The notes beneath the pieces were generated by a model. It was given only the letters and a program-made list of their open reading frames with translations. It had not been told where the DNA came from and made no database searches. The translations under genes and the position numbers were made by a program. Positions 1-8,361 of a DNA stretch of 15,643 nucleotides are shown here, one piece after another (position 1 is the stretch's first letter; each line of letters starts with the position of its first letter). Source of the DNA: Gammaproteobacteria bacterium (GTDB lineage Bacteria > Pseudomonadota > Gammaproteobacteria > SZUA-229); NCBI GenBank assembly GCA_023136715.1, contig JAGLQT010000187.1:1-15643 (forward strand), written 5' to 3'.

Positions 1-385
1 CACCGGCCTGCACCAGCTCTTTTCCGTAATCAATCCAGCCGTTGACAGAAATACCATTCAAACTTGCGATGATGGGAATGTTGAGCGTGGATTTAAGATG
101 ATGTAAATGATCCAGGTAATTGTCCAGCTCACCGGTGTAATCACTGGGCACGGGTTGAAAGGATTCGGCTTCGTAGTTACCAAGCGCCTGCGAATGCACA
201 TATTTATCGAGCTGTTTTTGTTCAAGGTTGACGCTTTCTTCAAACAGCGATGGCATCACGATAGCGGCGGCGCCTGAGTCTTCAAGACGTTTTGCATCAT
301 CAAGGTTGCCGGTCAGTGGTGACGATGAAGGCACCAGCGGATTTTTTAGTTTGAGGCCAAGGTACTGCGTGCTTAAATCAATCAT
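1..385 (-). CDS. Dihydroorotate dehydrogenase-like flavoprotein (partial, 3' end beyond window)
   Basis: The first 128 codons of a TIM-barrel flavoprotein of the dihydroorotate dehydrogenase/PreA group are visible; the rest lies beyond base 1. The protein opens with MIDLSTQYLGLKLKNPLV, followed by a serine-rich SSSPLTGN turn, the usual start of these FMN barrels. Near the cut end is a strand-turn IPIIASLNG followed by a Trp, typical of this subgroup. The start ATG (383-385) lies one base after the nifJ stop, and a GGAG about 8 bases upstream sits inside the end of nifJ, so translation is probably coupled. Genes annotated this way often follow nifJ and are usually not the biosynthetic PyrD; an electron-transfer or oxidoreductase role linked to the ferredoxin enzyme is inference. 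Substrate unknown. The family call is fairly sure, the function is not. Confidence 0.8.
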   Translation of the reverse strand, partial: MIDLSTQYLGLKLKNPLVPSSSPLTGNLDDAKRLEDSGAAAIVMPSLFEESVNLEQKQLDKYVHSQALGNYEAESFQPVPSDYTGELDNYLDHLHHLKSTLNIPIIASLNGISVNGWIDYGKELVQAG

Positions 386-386
386 G

Positions 387-3300
387 TTATTTGCTCCCCG
401 TCGATTCAGGCGGTTGGTTATCAACCTGCTGTTTGATGGCGCTGGCTAATTTACGGTGCGGTGGTTGGCTTGCATCAGACTCATCCCACGGCAGGTCGGC
501 TAGTTGTTTATAAAAATGATAGCGACGTGAAACATCCTGCTGCGACTGTTCCAGTAATTCTTCTGCTACATCGGGATGCGTGCGCCAGAGCATATTGAAA
601 CGAATTTCTGTTTCTATAAATTCACGATAAGGAATCGATGGCGGCTTGCTATCGAGATGCAAAGGGTTAATGCCCTGCTTCGCATCCTGTGGATTGTATC
701 TGAACAACGGCCAGTGCCCGCTATTCACCGCGAGCTGTTGTTGTTTATGGTTATCCTTCAAATCGATGCCATGAGCGATACATGGTGAATAGGCAATGAT
801 CAGCGAAGGCCCGGGGTAAGCTTCGGCTTCATTGAAGGCATGGATGGTTTGAATATCTTTGGCACCATAGGCGACATGCGCTACGTAGACATTTTCATAA
901 TCCATCGCTAACAGGGCAAGGTCTTTTTTCGGTGTCGGTTTGCCACCGGCAGAAAATTTAGCCACTGCACCGCGCGGTGTTGCCTTTGATGTCTGGCCAC
1001 CGGTGTTTGAATACACTTCAGTATCGAGCACCAGAATATTGACATCACGCCCAGAGGCCATGACGTGATCAAGGCCGCCGTAACCAATATCGTAAGCCCA
1101 GCCATCACCGCCGATAATCCAGACGCTTTTGCGCAGTAAATATTCGGCGACGGTTTCAAGTTCGCTGGCTTCTGCTGATTTAATCAAAGCCAGTTTTTCG
1201 CGTAATTTTTGAATAGCTAAACGTTGTTGCTCAATACCAGCTTCACTAGTTTCATCAGCACTTAAAATTTCATCAACCAGGGAGTCGCCCAGTTCCGGTT
1301 TCAGTTTTTGTAATAACTCTCCCGCGTACTGTTTCTGTTTGTTGATAGCCAGACGCATACCCAGACCAAATTCGGCGTTATCTTCGAATAATGAGTTCGA
1401 CCAGGCTGGTCCCCTGCCATGTGCATTTTTGCTCCACGGCGTAGTAGGCAGGTTGCCACCATAAATAGATGAACAGCCGGTGGCGTTGGCCACAACCATA
1501 CGGTCACCAAACAGCTGGCTGGCGAGTTTAATGTAGGGTGTTTCTCCACAGCCTACGCAGGCACCGGAGAATTCAAATAAAGGCTGCAAGATCATCGAGC
1601 CCTTGATGGTATTGTTTTTAACCAGCGAACGATCATATTCAGGCAAGTCGAGAAAATAATCCCAGTTCAGATTTTCCTGGTCGCGCAGCGTCTGATTGTA
1701 AGCAACCATGTTTAATGCTTTATGACTGACGTTGCTCTTGTCGTGTATCGGGCAGATATCAACGCACAAACCACAACCGGTACAATCTTCTGGTGAAACC
1801 TGATAACTCATGCGCAGGTTTGGCGCGAAGTCCTTGCCTTTGACTGGCATCGACTTAAAACTTTCCGGTGCATCATTTAACAAAGTTTTATCAAAGACCT
1901 TGCAGCGTATCACGCCGTGTGGACATACTAATGGACACTTACCGCACTGGGTACACAGATTTTCATCTAGCTCTGGAATTTCCAGCGCCAGATTTCTTTT
2001 TTCATAAGCGGCGGTGCTAGTTGGATAACTACCATCTACTGGAAACAAACTGACCGGGATTTGATCACCACGGCCTGCAATGATTTCACTGGTAACATTC
2101 CTGACAAAATCAGGAGTACTCCCTGGCAATCTGTTAACCAGCTCTAACTGGCTATCTGTTTTATCGGGCACATTCACTTCGTACAAATTCGCCAGTGTTT
2201 CATCAATCGCTTTGAAATTAAGCTCGATTAAACGTTGACCTTTCTTGCCATAGGTTTTTTCAACCGCCTGTTTAATCGAGTTAATCGCCTGTTCTTTTGG
2301 CAAAATTCCAGAGATCGAAAAGAAGCAGGTTTGCATGATTGTGTTGATGCGTTTTTCCATGCCAGTCGCATCAGCAACCTTATAAGCATCAATGGCGTAG
2401 AAGCTGATGCTTTTGTCGATAATTTGTTGCTGCATATTTTTCGGCAAGGATTGCCAGACGTGTTCAGGACTGACCGATGTATTCAATAAAAATACGGCAT
2501 TATCTGTAGCCTTATCCAGCATCGGATAACGTTCAAGAAAAACAGATTGGTGACAGGCAACAAAGTTGGCGTCACCGTTTTCGATTAAATAAGTAGAGCG
2601 AATAGGCCTGTCGCCAAAGCGCAAATGTGAAACAGTGACGGCACCTGCTTTTTTGGAATCATAAACAAAATAACCCTGTACGAATTTATCGGTGCTCTCG
2701 CCAATAATTTTTATGCTGTTCTTGTTGGCGCTGACGGTGCCGTCACTGCCAAGGCCATAAAATACCGCCTGAAAAGTTTGTTCATGTGCATCTGTACGAA
2801 AAGTCTCGTCCCATTCAAGACTACTGTGGGTAAGGTCATCGATTATGCCAACGGTAAAATGATTTTTGGGTGAGTTTGAATTTAGCTCGTCGTAGACGGC
2901 TTTGACCATCGCCGGAGTGAATTCTTTTGAAGATAAACCAAAACGACCACCGATAATTTTTGGCATATCGCTAAATTTGGAGTTCTCGCCACAGTAATCT
3001 TGCGCAATGCTTGTGATAACATCTTTATATAGTGGTTCACCATCGGCACCCGGTTCCTTGGTGCGGTCGAGCACGGCAATATGTTTTACTGTAGTAGGAA
3101 TAGCCGCTACCAGGGCTTCACTATCCAGCGGCCTGAACAGGCGTACTTTTATCAGGCCAAGCTTCTCACCCTGCGAGCACAAATAGTCAACGGTTTCATG
3201 TGCGCTTTCAGCACCCGAACCCATCAATATGATAATGCGCTCAGCGTCCTCAGCGCCTTCGTAATCAAATAATTTGTACTGACGACCTGTCAGGGCAGCA

Positions 3301-4052
3301 AAGCGATCCATGATGCTCTGCACGATCGCAGGCATTGCTATGTAGTAAGGATTAACCGACTCTCGCGCCTGGAAGAATACATCGGGGTTCTGTGAGCTGC
3401 CGCGCAATACAGGATGTTCTGGAGAAAGTGCACGCTGCCGATGTTCTCTAATAAATTTTTGATCAATAAGCTCACTCATAACTTCAGTCTCAATCAAAGT
3501 GAGTTTGGCTACTTCGTGTGATGTTCTGAAACCATCGAAGAAATGAACAATGGGTATGCGTGATTCGAGGGTAGCGACCTGTGCAATCAAGGCCATGTCC
3601 ATGACTTCCTGCGGCGAGTTTGAAGCCAAAAAGGCAAAGCCCGTTGAACGCGCGGTCATGACATCGCTGTGATCACCAAAAATGGAAAGCGCCTGTGCGG
3701 CAACAGAACGGGCAGCAACATGGAACACGGTAGGTGAAAGCTCGCCCGCAATTTTGAACATATTCGGGATCATCAATAACAATCCCTGAGAGGCTGTGAA
3801 CGTAGTGCTTAACGTTCCTGCCTGCAAAGCACCGTGAATAGCACCTGCGGCTCCGCCTTCGCTCTGCATTTCAATAATGTCGGGAACCGTTCCCCAGAGG
3901 TTAGGCTGTTTGCGCGACGACCACTCATCTGCCCACTCACCCATCGGTGAAGCGGGTGTGATCGGATATATAGCTATTACTTCATTAGTAAGATGGGCTA
4001 CAGTGGCCGCTGCCTGGTTGCCATCAATAGTAACTTTTTTGATTTTTTGCAT
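387..4052 (-). CDS. nifJ: Pyruvate:ferredoxin (flavodoxin) oxidoreductase, homodimeric NifJ type
   Basis: This cytoplasmic enzyme converts pyruvate and CoA to acetyl-CoA and CO2 while reducing ferredoxin or flavodoxin; the reverse, pyruvate synthesis, is possible. All domains of the fused family are present in order. The N-terminal pyrimidine-binding domain has YPITPASPMGEWADEW (about residues 29-44) and EMQSEGGAAGA. A transketolase-C-like domain II follows. The 2[4Fe-4S] ferredoxin domain has CTQCGKCPLVCP (about 700) and CTGCGLCVDICP (about 760). The Cys motif CVGCGETPY for the proximal cluster is near 832. The C-terminal TPP-pyrophosphate motif GGDGWAYDIGYGG is near 985, with a late SPCIAHG cysteine near 1088. 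At 1221 residues it is slightly longer than the usual 1170-1200, because of a polar C-terminal tail. The start ATG is preceded by GGAG at a rather long 13-base spacing. It sits 36 bases after the host-attachment gene and one base before the flavoprotein gene, so it is probably mid-operon. Confidence 0.97.
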   Translation of the reverse strand: MQKIKKVTIDGNQAAATVAHLTNEVIAIYPITPASPMGEWADEWSSRKQPNLWGTVPDIIEMQSEGGAAGAIHGALQAGTLSTTFTASQGLLLMIPNMFKIAGELSPTVFHVAARSVAAQALSIFGDHSDVMTARSTGFAFLASNSPQEVMDMALIAQVATLESRIPIVHFFDGFRTSHEVAKLTLIETEVMSELIDQKFIREHRQRALSPEHPVLRGSSQNPDVFFQARESVNPYYIAMPAIVQSIMDRFAALTGRQYKLFDYEGAEDAERIIILMGSGAESAHETVDYLCSQGEKLGLIKVRLFRPLDSEALVAAIPTTVKHIAVLDRTKEPGADGEPLYKDVITSIAQDYCGENSKFSDMPKIIGGRFGLSSKEFTPAMVKAVYDELNSNSPKNHFTVGIIDDLTHSSLEWDETFRTDAHEQTFQAVFYGLGSDGTVSANKNSIKIIGESTDKFVQGYFVYDSKKAGAVTVSHLRFGDRPIRSTYLIENGDANFVACHQSVFLERYPMLDKATDNAVFLLNTSVSPEHVWQSLPKNMQQQIIDKSISFYAIDAYKVADATGMEKRINTIMQTCFFSISGILPKEQAINSIKQAVEKTYGKKGQRLIELNFKAIDETLANLYEVNVPDKTDSQLELVNRLPGSTPDFVRNVTSEIIAGRGDQIPVSLFPVDGSYPTSTAAYEKRNLALEIPELDENLCTQCGKCPLVCPHGVIRCKVFDKTLLNDAPESFKSMPVKGKDFAPNLRMSYQVSPEDCTGCGLCVDICPIHDKSNVSHKALNMVAYNQTLRDQENLNWDYFLDLPEYDRSLVKNNTIKGSMILQPLFEFSGACVGCGETPYIKLASQLFGDRMVVANATGCSSIYGGNLPTTPWSKNAHGRGPAWSNSLFEDNAEFGLGMRLAINKQKQYAGELLQKLKPELGDSLVDEILSADETSEAGIEQQRLAIQKLREKLALIKSAEASELETVAEYLLRKSVWIIGGDGWAYDIGYGGLDHVMASGRDVNILVLDTEVYSNTGGQTSKATPRGAVAKFSAGGKPTPKKDLALLAMDYENVYVAHVAYGAKDIQTIHAFNEAEAYPGPSLIIAYSPCIAHGIDLKDNHKQQQLAVNSGHWPLFRYNPQDAKQGINPLHLDSKPPSIPYREFIETEIRFNMLWRTHPDVAEELLEQSQQDVSRRYHFYKQLADLPWDESDASQPPHRKLASAIKQQVDNQPPESTGSK

Positions 4053-4088
4053 AAGCAGTTATACGCTCCATTTTTTACTGGCTTTGCA

Positions 4089-4532
4089 TCAATGCGTGAG
4101 AAATTCGGGTAAATGCTTACGTATATCCTCTGGATTATGATGAGTAAGGTTCTTGTCCAGTTCGAACACTACTTTTTCACTGGTTGCACTCGATAGGTGC
4201 GTGCGTAATTCACCCAGAAATGACGGTTCAGCAACAAGTAGAAGATTTGATAATTTATTTGCTGTGCGTGCACTATTAAGGTGATCGGCCACGCGTTTGG
4301 CGAATTCAGCAAGCTCATGCTGTTTCGGATCTGTTTTGGACTGATAGGCATGACCACCCGAACCGTCCCCGCCTGCATCTTTTCCAGGTAAATCACTGGT
4401 CATGTCGCGATCATGCAACCTGCCCTCAGGGTGAGCCATGGTCTCAATTTCATTCAATGGTGAGTGGGCAGAATCAACAGTAAAAATCCTCGCCCGTGTA
4501 CTATCAGCAACTACTATTATGGTGTTTTTCAT
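4089..4532 (-). CDS. Host attachment protein family (baeRF / eRF1-domain-2-like)
   Basis: This is a 147-residue soluble protein matching the family named 'protein required for attachment to host cells', a bacterial relative of archaeo-eukaryotic release-factor domains. The N-terminal beta strand MKNTIIVVADSTRARIF, the RLHDRDMTSDLPGKD segment, a Gly-rich loop with HAYQSKTDPKQHE, the strand LLLVAEPSFLGELR and the end VFELDKNLTHHNPEDIRKHL are all characteristic. I chose the internal ATG at 4530-4532 over an upstream in-frame ATG (4572-4574) because AAGGAG lies 7 bases before it, and because the longer form would add an unrelated 14-residue leader starting almost at the predicted transcription start. 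It is the first gene after the promoter at 4578-4605 and lies 36 bases upstream of nifJ. The biochemical role of this family is not well defined; the family name comes from a plant-associated phenotype and may mislead here. Confidence 0.85.
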   Translation of the reverse strand: MKNTIIVVADSTRARIFTVDSAHSPLNEIETMAHPEGRLHDRDMTSDLPGKDAGGDGSGGHAYQSKTDPKQHELAEFAKRVADHLNSARTANKLSNLLLVAEPSFLGELRTHLSSATSEKVVFELDKNLTHHNPEDIRKHLPEFLTH

Positions 4533-4577
4533 AATCAATCTCCTTAGGTGTGCGAATAAGCTAATTAATACCACTAG

Positions 4578-4605
4578 ATTATATTAATGACATGACCCCC
4601 ATCAA
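4578..4605 (-). promoter_or_regulatory. Sigma70-type promoter for the host-attachment/nifJ/flavoprotein operon
   Basis: On the minus strand a TTGATG -35 box (4600-4605) is separated by exactly 16 bases from a consensus TATAAT -10 box (4578-4583). Transcription would start near 4571, leaving a leader of about 38 bases before the ATG at 4532. A 7-bp inverted repeat (ATTAATA at 4564-4570, TATTAAT at 4582-4588) brackets the predicted start and could be an operator, but the region is AT-rich. Confidence 0.65.
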
Positions 4606-4636
4606 TAAAGTACTAAATTTGGTGTTTGTATAATAG

Positions 4637-6895
4637 TTAGCTTCTGGTTGCAGGCTGATTCAGCGAATTTATATCAACCAGCTTGAACAAACTGCTCATA
4701 GAGATCGGTTGAGCAACGCCATAGCCTTGCGCATAATCAATGCCAATTTCCTGTAATTTTTCTTTGATATCATCGGTCAATACGTATTCTGCTATGACCC
4801 TGGATTTTGTTGCGAGGCTGATTTGCTTGATCGCCATAACAATAGCCATATCAAGTGGATTATCCAGCATCCGAGTAACAAAGGAGCCATCAATCTTCAG
4901 GTAGTCAACCGGGATAGTCTTGAGGTAGGAAAATGAACATAAGCCCGAGCCAAAATCATCCAGTGCCAGGCTACATCCCAATGATTTTATGCTGTTGATA
5001 AAATCCATAGCGATTGAAAAATTGGTGATAGCAGCAGTTTCAGTTATTTCAAAGCATATAGACCCGGCTGGTATGTGATAGCGCAGAAGCCTCTCCTTAA
5101 TAAAAAGGAAAAAGTCTTTATGGCCAAGGCTTAAGCCAGAGATATTTATTGAAAAAACAATGTTGTTATTTTGTTCGGCAGGAGAGCTGAGTAGCTTTTC
5201 CATGAATGCAAACGTTTTTTCAATAACCCATTTATCAATGTCAGGCATGAGACCATAGCGTTCGGCTGCGGGAATGAACGCATGAGGTAGAATGGTATTG
5301 TTATTTTCGTTTAATCGAATAAGAACTTCATAACGCGGCACCTGATTGACTTCGTTATTTAGAGGAAGGATTTGTTGTGCTACCAGGAAAAAAAGATCAT
5401 CATCAATAGCTTGCTTGATTCTTGATACCCATTGCATTTCACCATGTCGCTCTTCCAGTGATTGGTCTTCATCTGTGTAAATGTGTACGCGGTTACGCCC
5501 CAACTCCTTTGCCATATAACAGGCGAGATCAGCTTTGCGCAGAATATTGCTGGCTGTTTCATCGGGGTTATTGATAAAAACAACACCAATGCTTACGCCA
5601 ATGCTAAATGATTTATCTTTCCATACAAAACGAAAATCAGAAACTGTAGTTAGTATTTTATTTGCGATTGCAATAGCTTTTTCTTCAGGGCATAAATTAA
5701 GTAGTAATGCAAACTCATCGCCACCAAGTCTGGCAAGCATGTCACTATCACGGATAGTATGTTTAAGGTGGGTAGCTAATTCTTCAAGTAACTTGTCACC
5801 GGCTAAATGACCACAGGTATCGTTAACAATCTTAAACTGATCGAGATCCAGATAGAGTAGCGCATGATGCGAATGATGTTCATGGGTTTCTGTCAGTGCG
5901 ATATTAAGTGTGTTATCAAACTGATGTCGGTTTACCAGCCCAGTTAGACTGTCGTAATATGCAAGGTGATGTATGTGTTTATCAGATTCTACTTTTTTTC
6001 TGTATATATATACAAGAAAAGTAAAAATCAGGATGGACGCTGGTACCAGGCCAAAGTTGATGACAGACAGTGTTGTGTCTATGCCTTCTGTATAACTTGC
6101 CTTATTACCAATGACATGTATTCTCCAGTTTAAGCCGCTTAATGGCAGGTCATCAGAGATTATCCAGTTCTTGTTCTGTTTGTAATTATTATCTGTCAGC
6201 GGTTCTGAAATAAGCTGGTATTCGCCTTGTGCTAAATCATCAAACTCGTTGGTAATGATGATGACGTTTAAGCCACTTTCCGCAATATCATCCATTTCCC
6301 TAATAATTAATTCGGAATCTACTTTGAATGCCAGGTAACCCAGTCGTGTAGTTGAAGAGACATACACAGGTAACCACCATGTCAGGAATTTAGCTTTTCC
6401 ATCACCATGGTTAATAGTATCCAGATGATATTCGTCCGATTTAAGATTAAATTCGAGAATATGCGATACATTTTCATCTTGTTCGATGTTTTTCAGATTA
6501 GAATGAATTGATGATCTATCAACTTTAATAAGTTCATTACCATTATTATCAATAAATCTGGTTTCAATCAGATAGTTGTTGTTTTTTTTAATGTCGAAAA
6601 AAAATAATTCCAGTTGCCGCTTACTCTCTTCAACAGCAAGGTAATTTAATGTAAGAGAGTGAAATCTTATGGCTTTGAATGAAGGAAGCTGTGCGTAAGA
6701 TTTAAAGCTTTTAGTGATGTTTTCAATATGCTCTTCTAATATTTTTATTTTTGACTTTGATTCTATTTGAAATTTTTCTTGCTGTTGCATCAATAAAGTA
6801 GAGTTCATGTCATGAAGCATGAAATAGCCAGCAGCAATTACCAGCATAAAGCCTGCTGCTGCGATAAATCCTATGACCTTGGTATATTCTTTCAT
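4637..6895 (-). CDS. Membrane GGDEF-EAL c-di-GMP enzyme, MbaA-like
   Basis: This 752-residue inner-membrane protein is predicted to make and/or degrade cyclic di-GMP. A first membrane segment (about residues 8-27) and a second (about 275-298) enclose a periplasmic sensor of about 250 residues that resembles a double-Cache domain. The GGDEF domain keeps its signature intact at 391-395, with an inhibitory-site RDSD (382-385) exactly five residues upstream, so cyclase activity with product inhibition is plausible. The EAL domain has EVL (523-525), NISG, FEITETAAI, DDFGSG (646-651) and DYLKIDGSF. It reads AEYVLT (702-707) where the family usually has AEGVET: the first Glu is kept and the second is Leu. 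The stop of the polyamine-binding-protein gene lies 8 bases upstream, and no clear Shine-Dalgarno is visible, so translation is probably coupled. Domain order and neighbour match the Vibrio NspS/MbaA pair, in which the periplasmic protein controls the enzyme. The net direction of activity cannot be told from sequence. Confidence 0.93.
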   Translation of the reverse strand: MKEYTKVIGFIAAAGFMLVIAAGYFMLHDMNSTLLMQQQEKFQIESKSKIKILEEHIENITKSFKSYAQLPSFKAIRFHSLTLNYLAVEESKRQLELFFFDIKKNNNYLIETRFIDNNGNELIKVDRSSIHSNLKNIEQDENVSHILEFNLKSDEYHLDTINHGDGKAKFLTWWLPVYVSSTTRLGYLAFKVDSELIIREMDDIAESGLNVIIITNEFDDLAQGEYQLISEPLTDNNYKQNKNWIISDDLPLSGLNWRIHVIGNKASYTEGIDTTLSVINFGLVPASILIFTFLVYIYRKKVESDKHIHHLAYYDSLTGLVNRHQFDNTLNIALTETHEHHSHHALLYLDLDQFKIVNDTCGHLAGDKLLEELATHLKHTIRDSDMLARLGGDEFALLLNLCPEEKAIAIANKILTTVSDFRFVWKDKSFSIGVSIGVVFINNPDETASNILRKADLACYMAKELGRNRVHIYTDEDQSLEERHGEMQWVSRIKQAIDDDLFFLVAQQILPLNNEVNQVPRYEVLIRLNENNNTILPHAFIPAAERYGLMPDIDKWVIEKTFAFMEKLLSSPAEQNNNIVFSINISGLSLGHKDFFLFIKERLLRYHIPAGSICFEITETAAITNFSIAMDFINSIKSLGCSLALDDFGSGLCSFSYLKTIPVDYLKIDGSFVTRMLDNPLDMAIVMAIKQISLATKSRVIAEYVLTDDIKEKLQEIGIDYAQGYGVAQPISMSSLFKLVDINSLNQPATRS

Positions 6896-6903
6896 GCGTC
6901 GAA

Positions 6904-7995
6904 TTAATTTACCCTGTCGGTTTTTATATGATTTTTAAGGATTTCCTGCATAACCTGTTCATATAGGTGCTTTCTAGGCATAACGTCCCACAGTAGAATT
7001 TTTCGAAAATAACTTTGATCATCAAGATGCAAAGCATGAATTTCATCCTGGGTCATTAAAGCTAATGTTTCGATATTAGATGGTTCTAATCCTGTGATAT
7101 GGCTCATTTTAAGCTGTACTGCTGGGCTAATCTGGTGATTAATAAAGTCGTGTGATATTTCTATTGATTTATTATTGCGACTTAACATATAGCTATCAAA
7201 CATTCCAACAGCTCCCTCTTTGGGAATGACCATTTTGAATTGCTTATTATGTTTGGCTAGGCGTGCAGATGGATCGAACCAGCTGTTAGTAATAAGAACA
7301 TTGCCTGAGATAAGAAGATCCATTTCTTCCTGTTCACCTTTGTAATAAGTATTGACTTGTTCATTGAGCAACAGGAGCTTTTTCTTAACTTCGTTAAGCT
7401 GCTTATTCGTCAGGTTATATATGTCCGTATAACCCAGTGTCAGAGCTGTGATCCATATCATGGAAACATCGTTCCAGAGAGAAACTTTGCCTTTATATTT
7501 AGGATCCCAGAATATATCCCAGCTGTCAGGTTCTGGAACTTCTTCACTGTTATAGAGCAGCCCGGTAGGACCCCATGCCCAGGGAATAGCATAAACTTTG
7601 CCGTTGAATTGGCACCAGTTATTGTATCGTAGGCTATGATGCAGGTCCTGGTAATAGGGTATTTTTTCCAGATTCAAATCCTGGACAAGATTCATTTTGT
7701 AGAGTGCTTCTATTCCTTCATTAGAAATGATTAATACATCAAACTGCTCATTAGTTTTAGCGTACTGAATTATTTCATCAAGATTATTCAGGGAGGTGTA
7801 TTCGATCTTGTAGCCGGATTGTTCTTCAAAACTTTTATAACCGATGGTTTTATTGCGATTTTCTGGGTCAGCATAAGCATCCCAGCCTGCAACATGGAGA
7901 ACTGGATGGCTGGAAGTTGCTTCGGCAATCGCGCTTCCTGTGACAAGGGCCAGCAGGAAGATTAAAACGCTATATGCATGCTGTGGTTTTATCAT
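6904..7995 (-). CDS. Periplasmic polyamine-binding-type protein, NspS/PotD-like sensor component
   Basis: A periplasmic solute-binding protein of the PotD/PotF class, 363 residues from the chosen start. The signal peptide has Lys3, a hydrophobic core at about 8-20, and cleavage probably after AIA (about 24). The mature protein starts with a strand leading to W38-x-x-Y41, the pattern of the polyamine-stacking Trp and Tyr of PotD. It continues with YAIPWAWGPTGLLYN, SWDIFWDPKYKGKVSLWND, TNSWFDPSARL and a MFDSYML segment whose Asp matches the PotD amine-binding Asp, while the adjacent PotD Trp position appears to be Met. In-frame TTG (8017-8019) and ATG (8005-8007) starts exist upstream. I prefer ATG 7993-7995 because it gives a normal signal peptide, although its ribosome site is weak. 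No ABC permease or ATPase is nearby; the next gene is the GGDEF-EAL enzyme, so a sensory role is inferred. The ligand may be spermidine, norspermidine or another amine. Confidence 0.85.
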   Translation of the reverse strand: MIKPQHAYSVLIFLLALVTGSAIAEATSSHPVLHVAGWDAYADPENRNKTIGYKSFEEQSGYKIEYTSLNNLDEIIQYAKTNEQFDVLIISNEGIEALYKMNLVQDLNLEKIPYYQDLHHSLRYNNWCQFNGKVYAIPWAWGPTGLLYNSEEVPEPDSWDIFWDPKYKGKVSLWNDVSMIWITALTLGYTDIYNLTNKQLNEVKKKLLLLNEQVNTYYKGEQEEMDLLISGNVLITNSWFDPSARLAKHNKQFKMVIPKEGAVGMFDSYMLSRNNKSIEISHDFINHQISPAVQLKMSHITGLEPSNIETLALMTQDEIHALHLDDQSYFRKILLWDVMPRKHLYEQVMQEILKNHIKTDRVN

Positions 7996-8037
7996 AAATA
8001 AATCCATCAAACACGGCAACGATATTGTAGTTGAGAT

Positions 8038-8045
8038 TCCTCCCT
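8038..8045 (-). promoter_or_regulatory. Strong Shine-Dalgarno without a well-placed start codon
   Basis: AGGGAGGA on the minus strand is the best ribosome-binding sequence upstream of the polyamine-binding gene. The nearest conventional in-frame start, TTG at 8017-8019, is 18 bases away, and no ATG, GTG or TTG lies at normal spacing. Either the TTG is used with long spacing or the site is incidental. Confidence 0.35.
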
Positions 8046-8098
8046 AAAAAATAGACTGCTATCTAAACAAATGCCTTTGTCTCTACTAATACGTAGGT

Positions 8099-8126
8099 GC
8101 TATATAATTCATTACCATCTTTGCAA
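8099..8126 (-). promoter_or_regulatory. Candidate promoter of the polyamine-binding / GGDEF-EAL operon
   Basis: On the minus strand TTGCAA (8121-8126) and TATAGC (8099-8104) are separated by 16 bases. The -10 box is imperfect, but this is the best pair found upstream of the operon. The -35 box overlaps the left edge of the 21-bp palindrome at 8123-8143. Confidence 0.4.
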
Positions 8127-8143
8127 TTCATTAAATGAATTGC
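8123..8143. repeat. Perfect 21-bp palindrome, candidate operator
   Basis: GCAATTCATT-A-AATGAATTGC is a perfect inverted repeat with 10-base arms around a single central A (8133). It overlaps the predicted -35 box of the minus-strand operon. The core AATTCATTA also occurs as a direct copy at 8106-8114, 20 bases away (about two helical turns), on the -10 side. There is no U-run that would make it a terminator, so an operator for a dimeric regulator is the more likely reading. The regulator is not identifiable here. Confidence 0.5.
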
Positions 8144-8361
8144 TTTTACTTACCTTACCTTAATGTGCGTAGATAATTACCTCTATAAGTACACGGTATT
8201 CTTGAAGCATTTTTTATAGAATGCGAAATACATGAGGCTATGATCAAAGGCTGGTTTCACGCATGATAAAATTACACAGAAATGATGTAGAATGGCCGTT
8301 TGGATAAACGCTGTATATTGTATAGTTTATACCAATGATGTTTCTATAGAACATAAGTAAA

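Noticed and set aside
5535..5810. 91-codon plus-strand frame opposite the GGDEF domain
   Set aside because: Antisense to a conserved catalytic domain with no features of its own.
6904..7995. Reading the binding protein as part of an ABC polyamine importer
   Set aside because: No permease or ATPase genes flank it; it is tightly coupled to a c-di-GMP enzyme instead.
8123..8143. Reading the 21-bp palindrome as a terminator
   Set aside because: The stem is AT-rich, there is no proper U-run, and it lies upstream rather than downstream of both adjacent genes.
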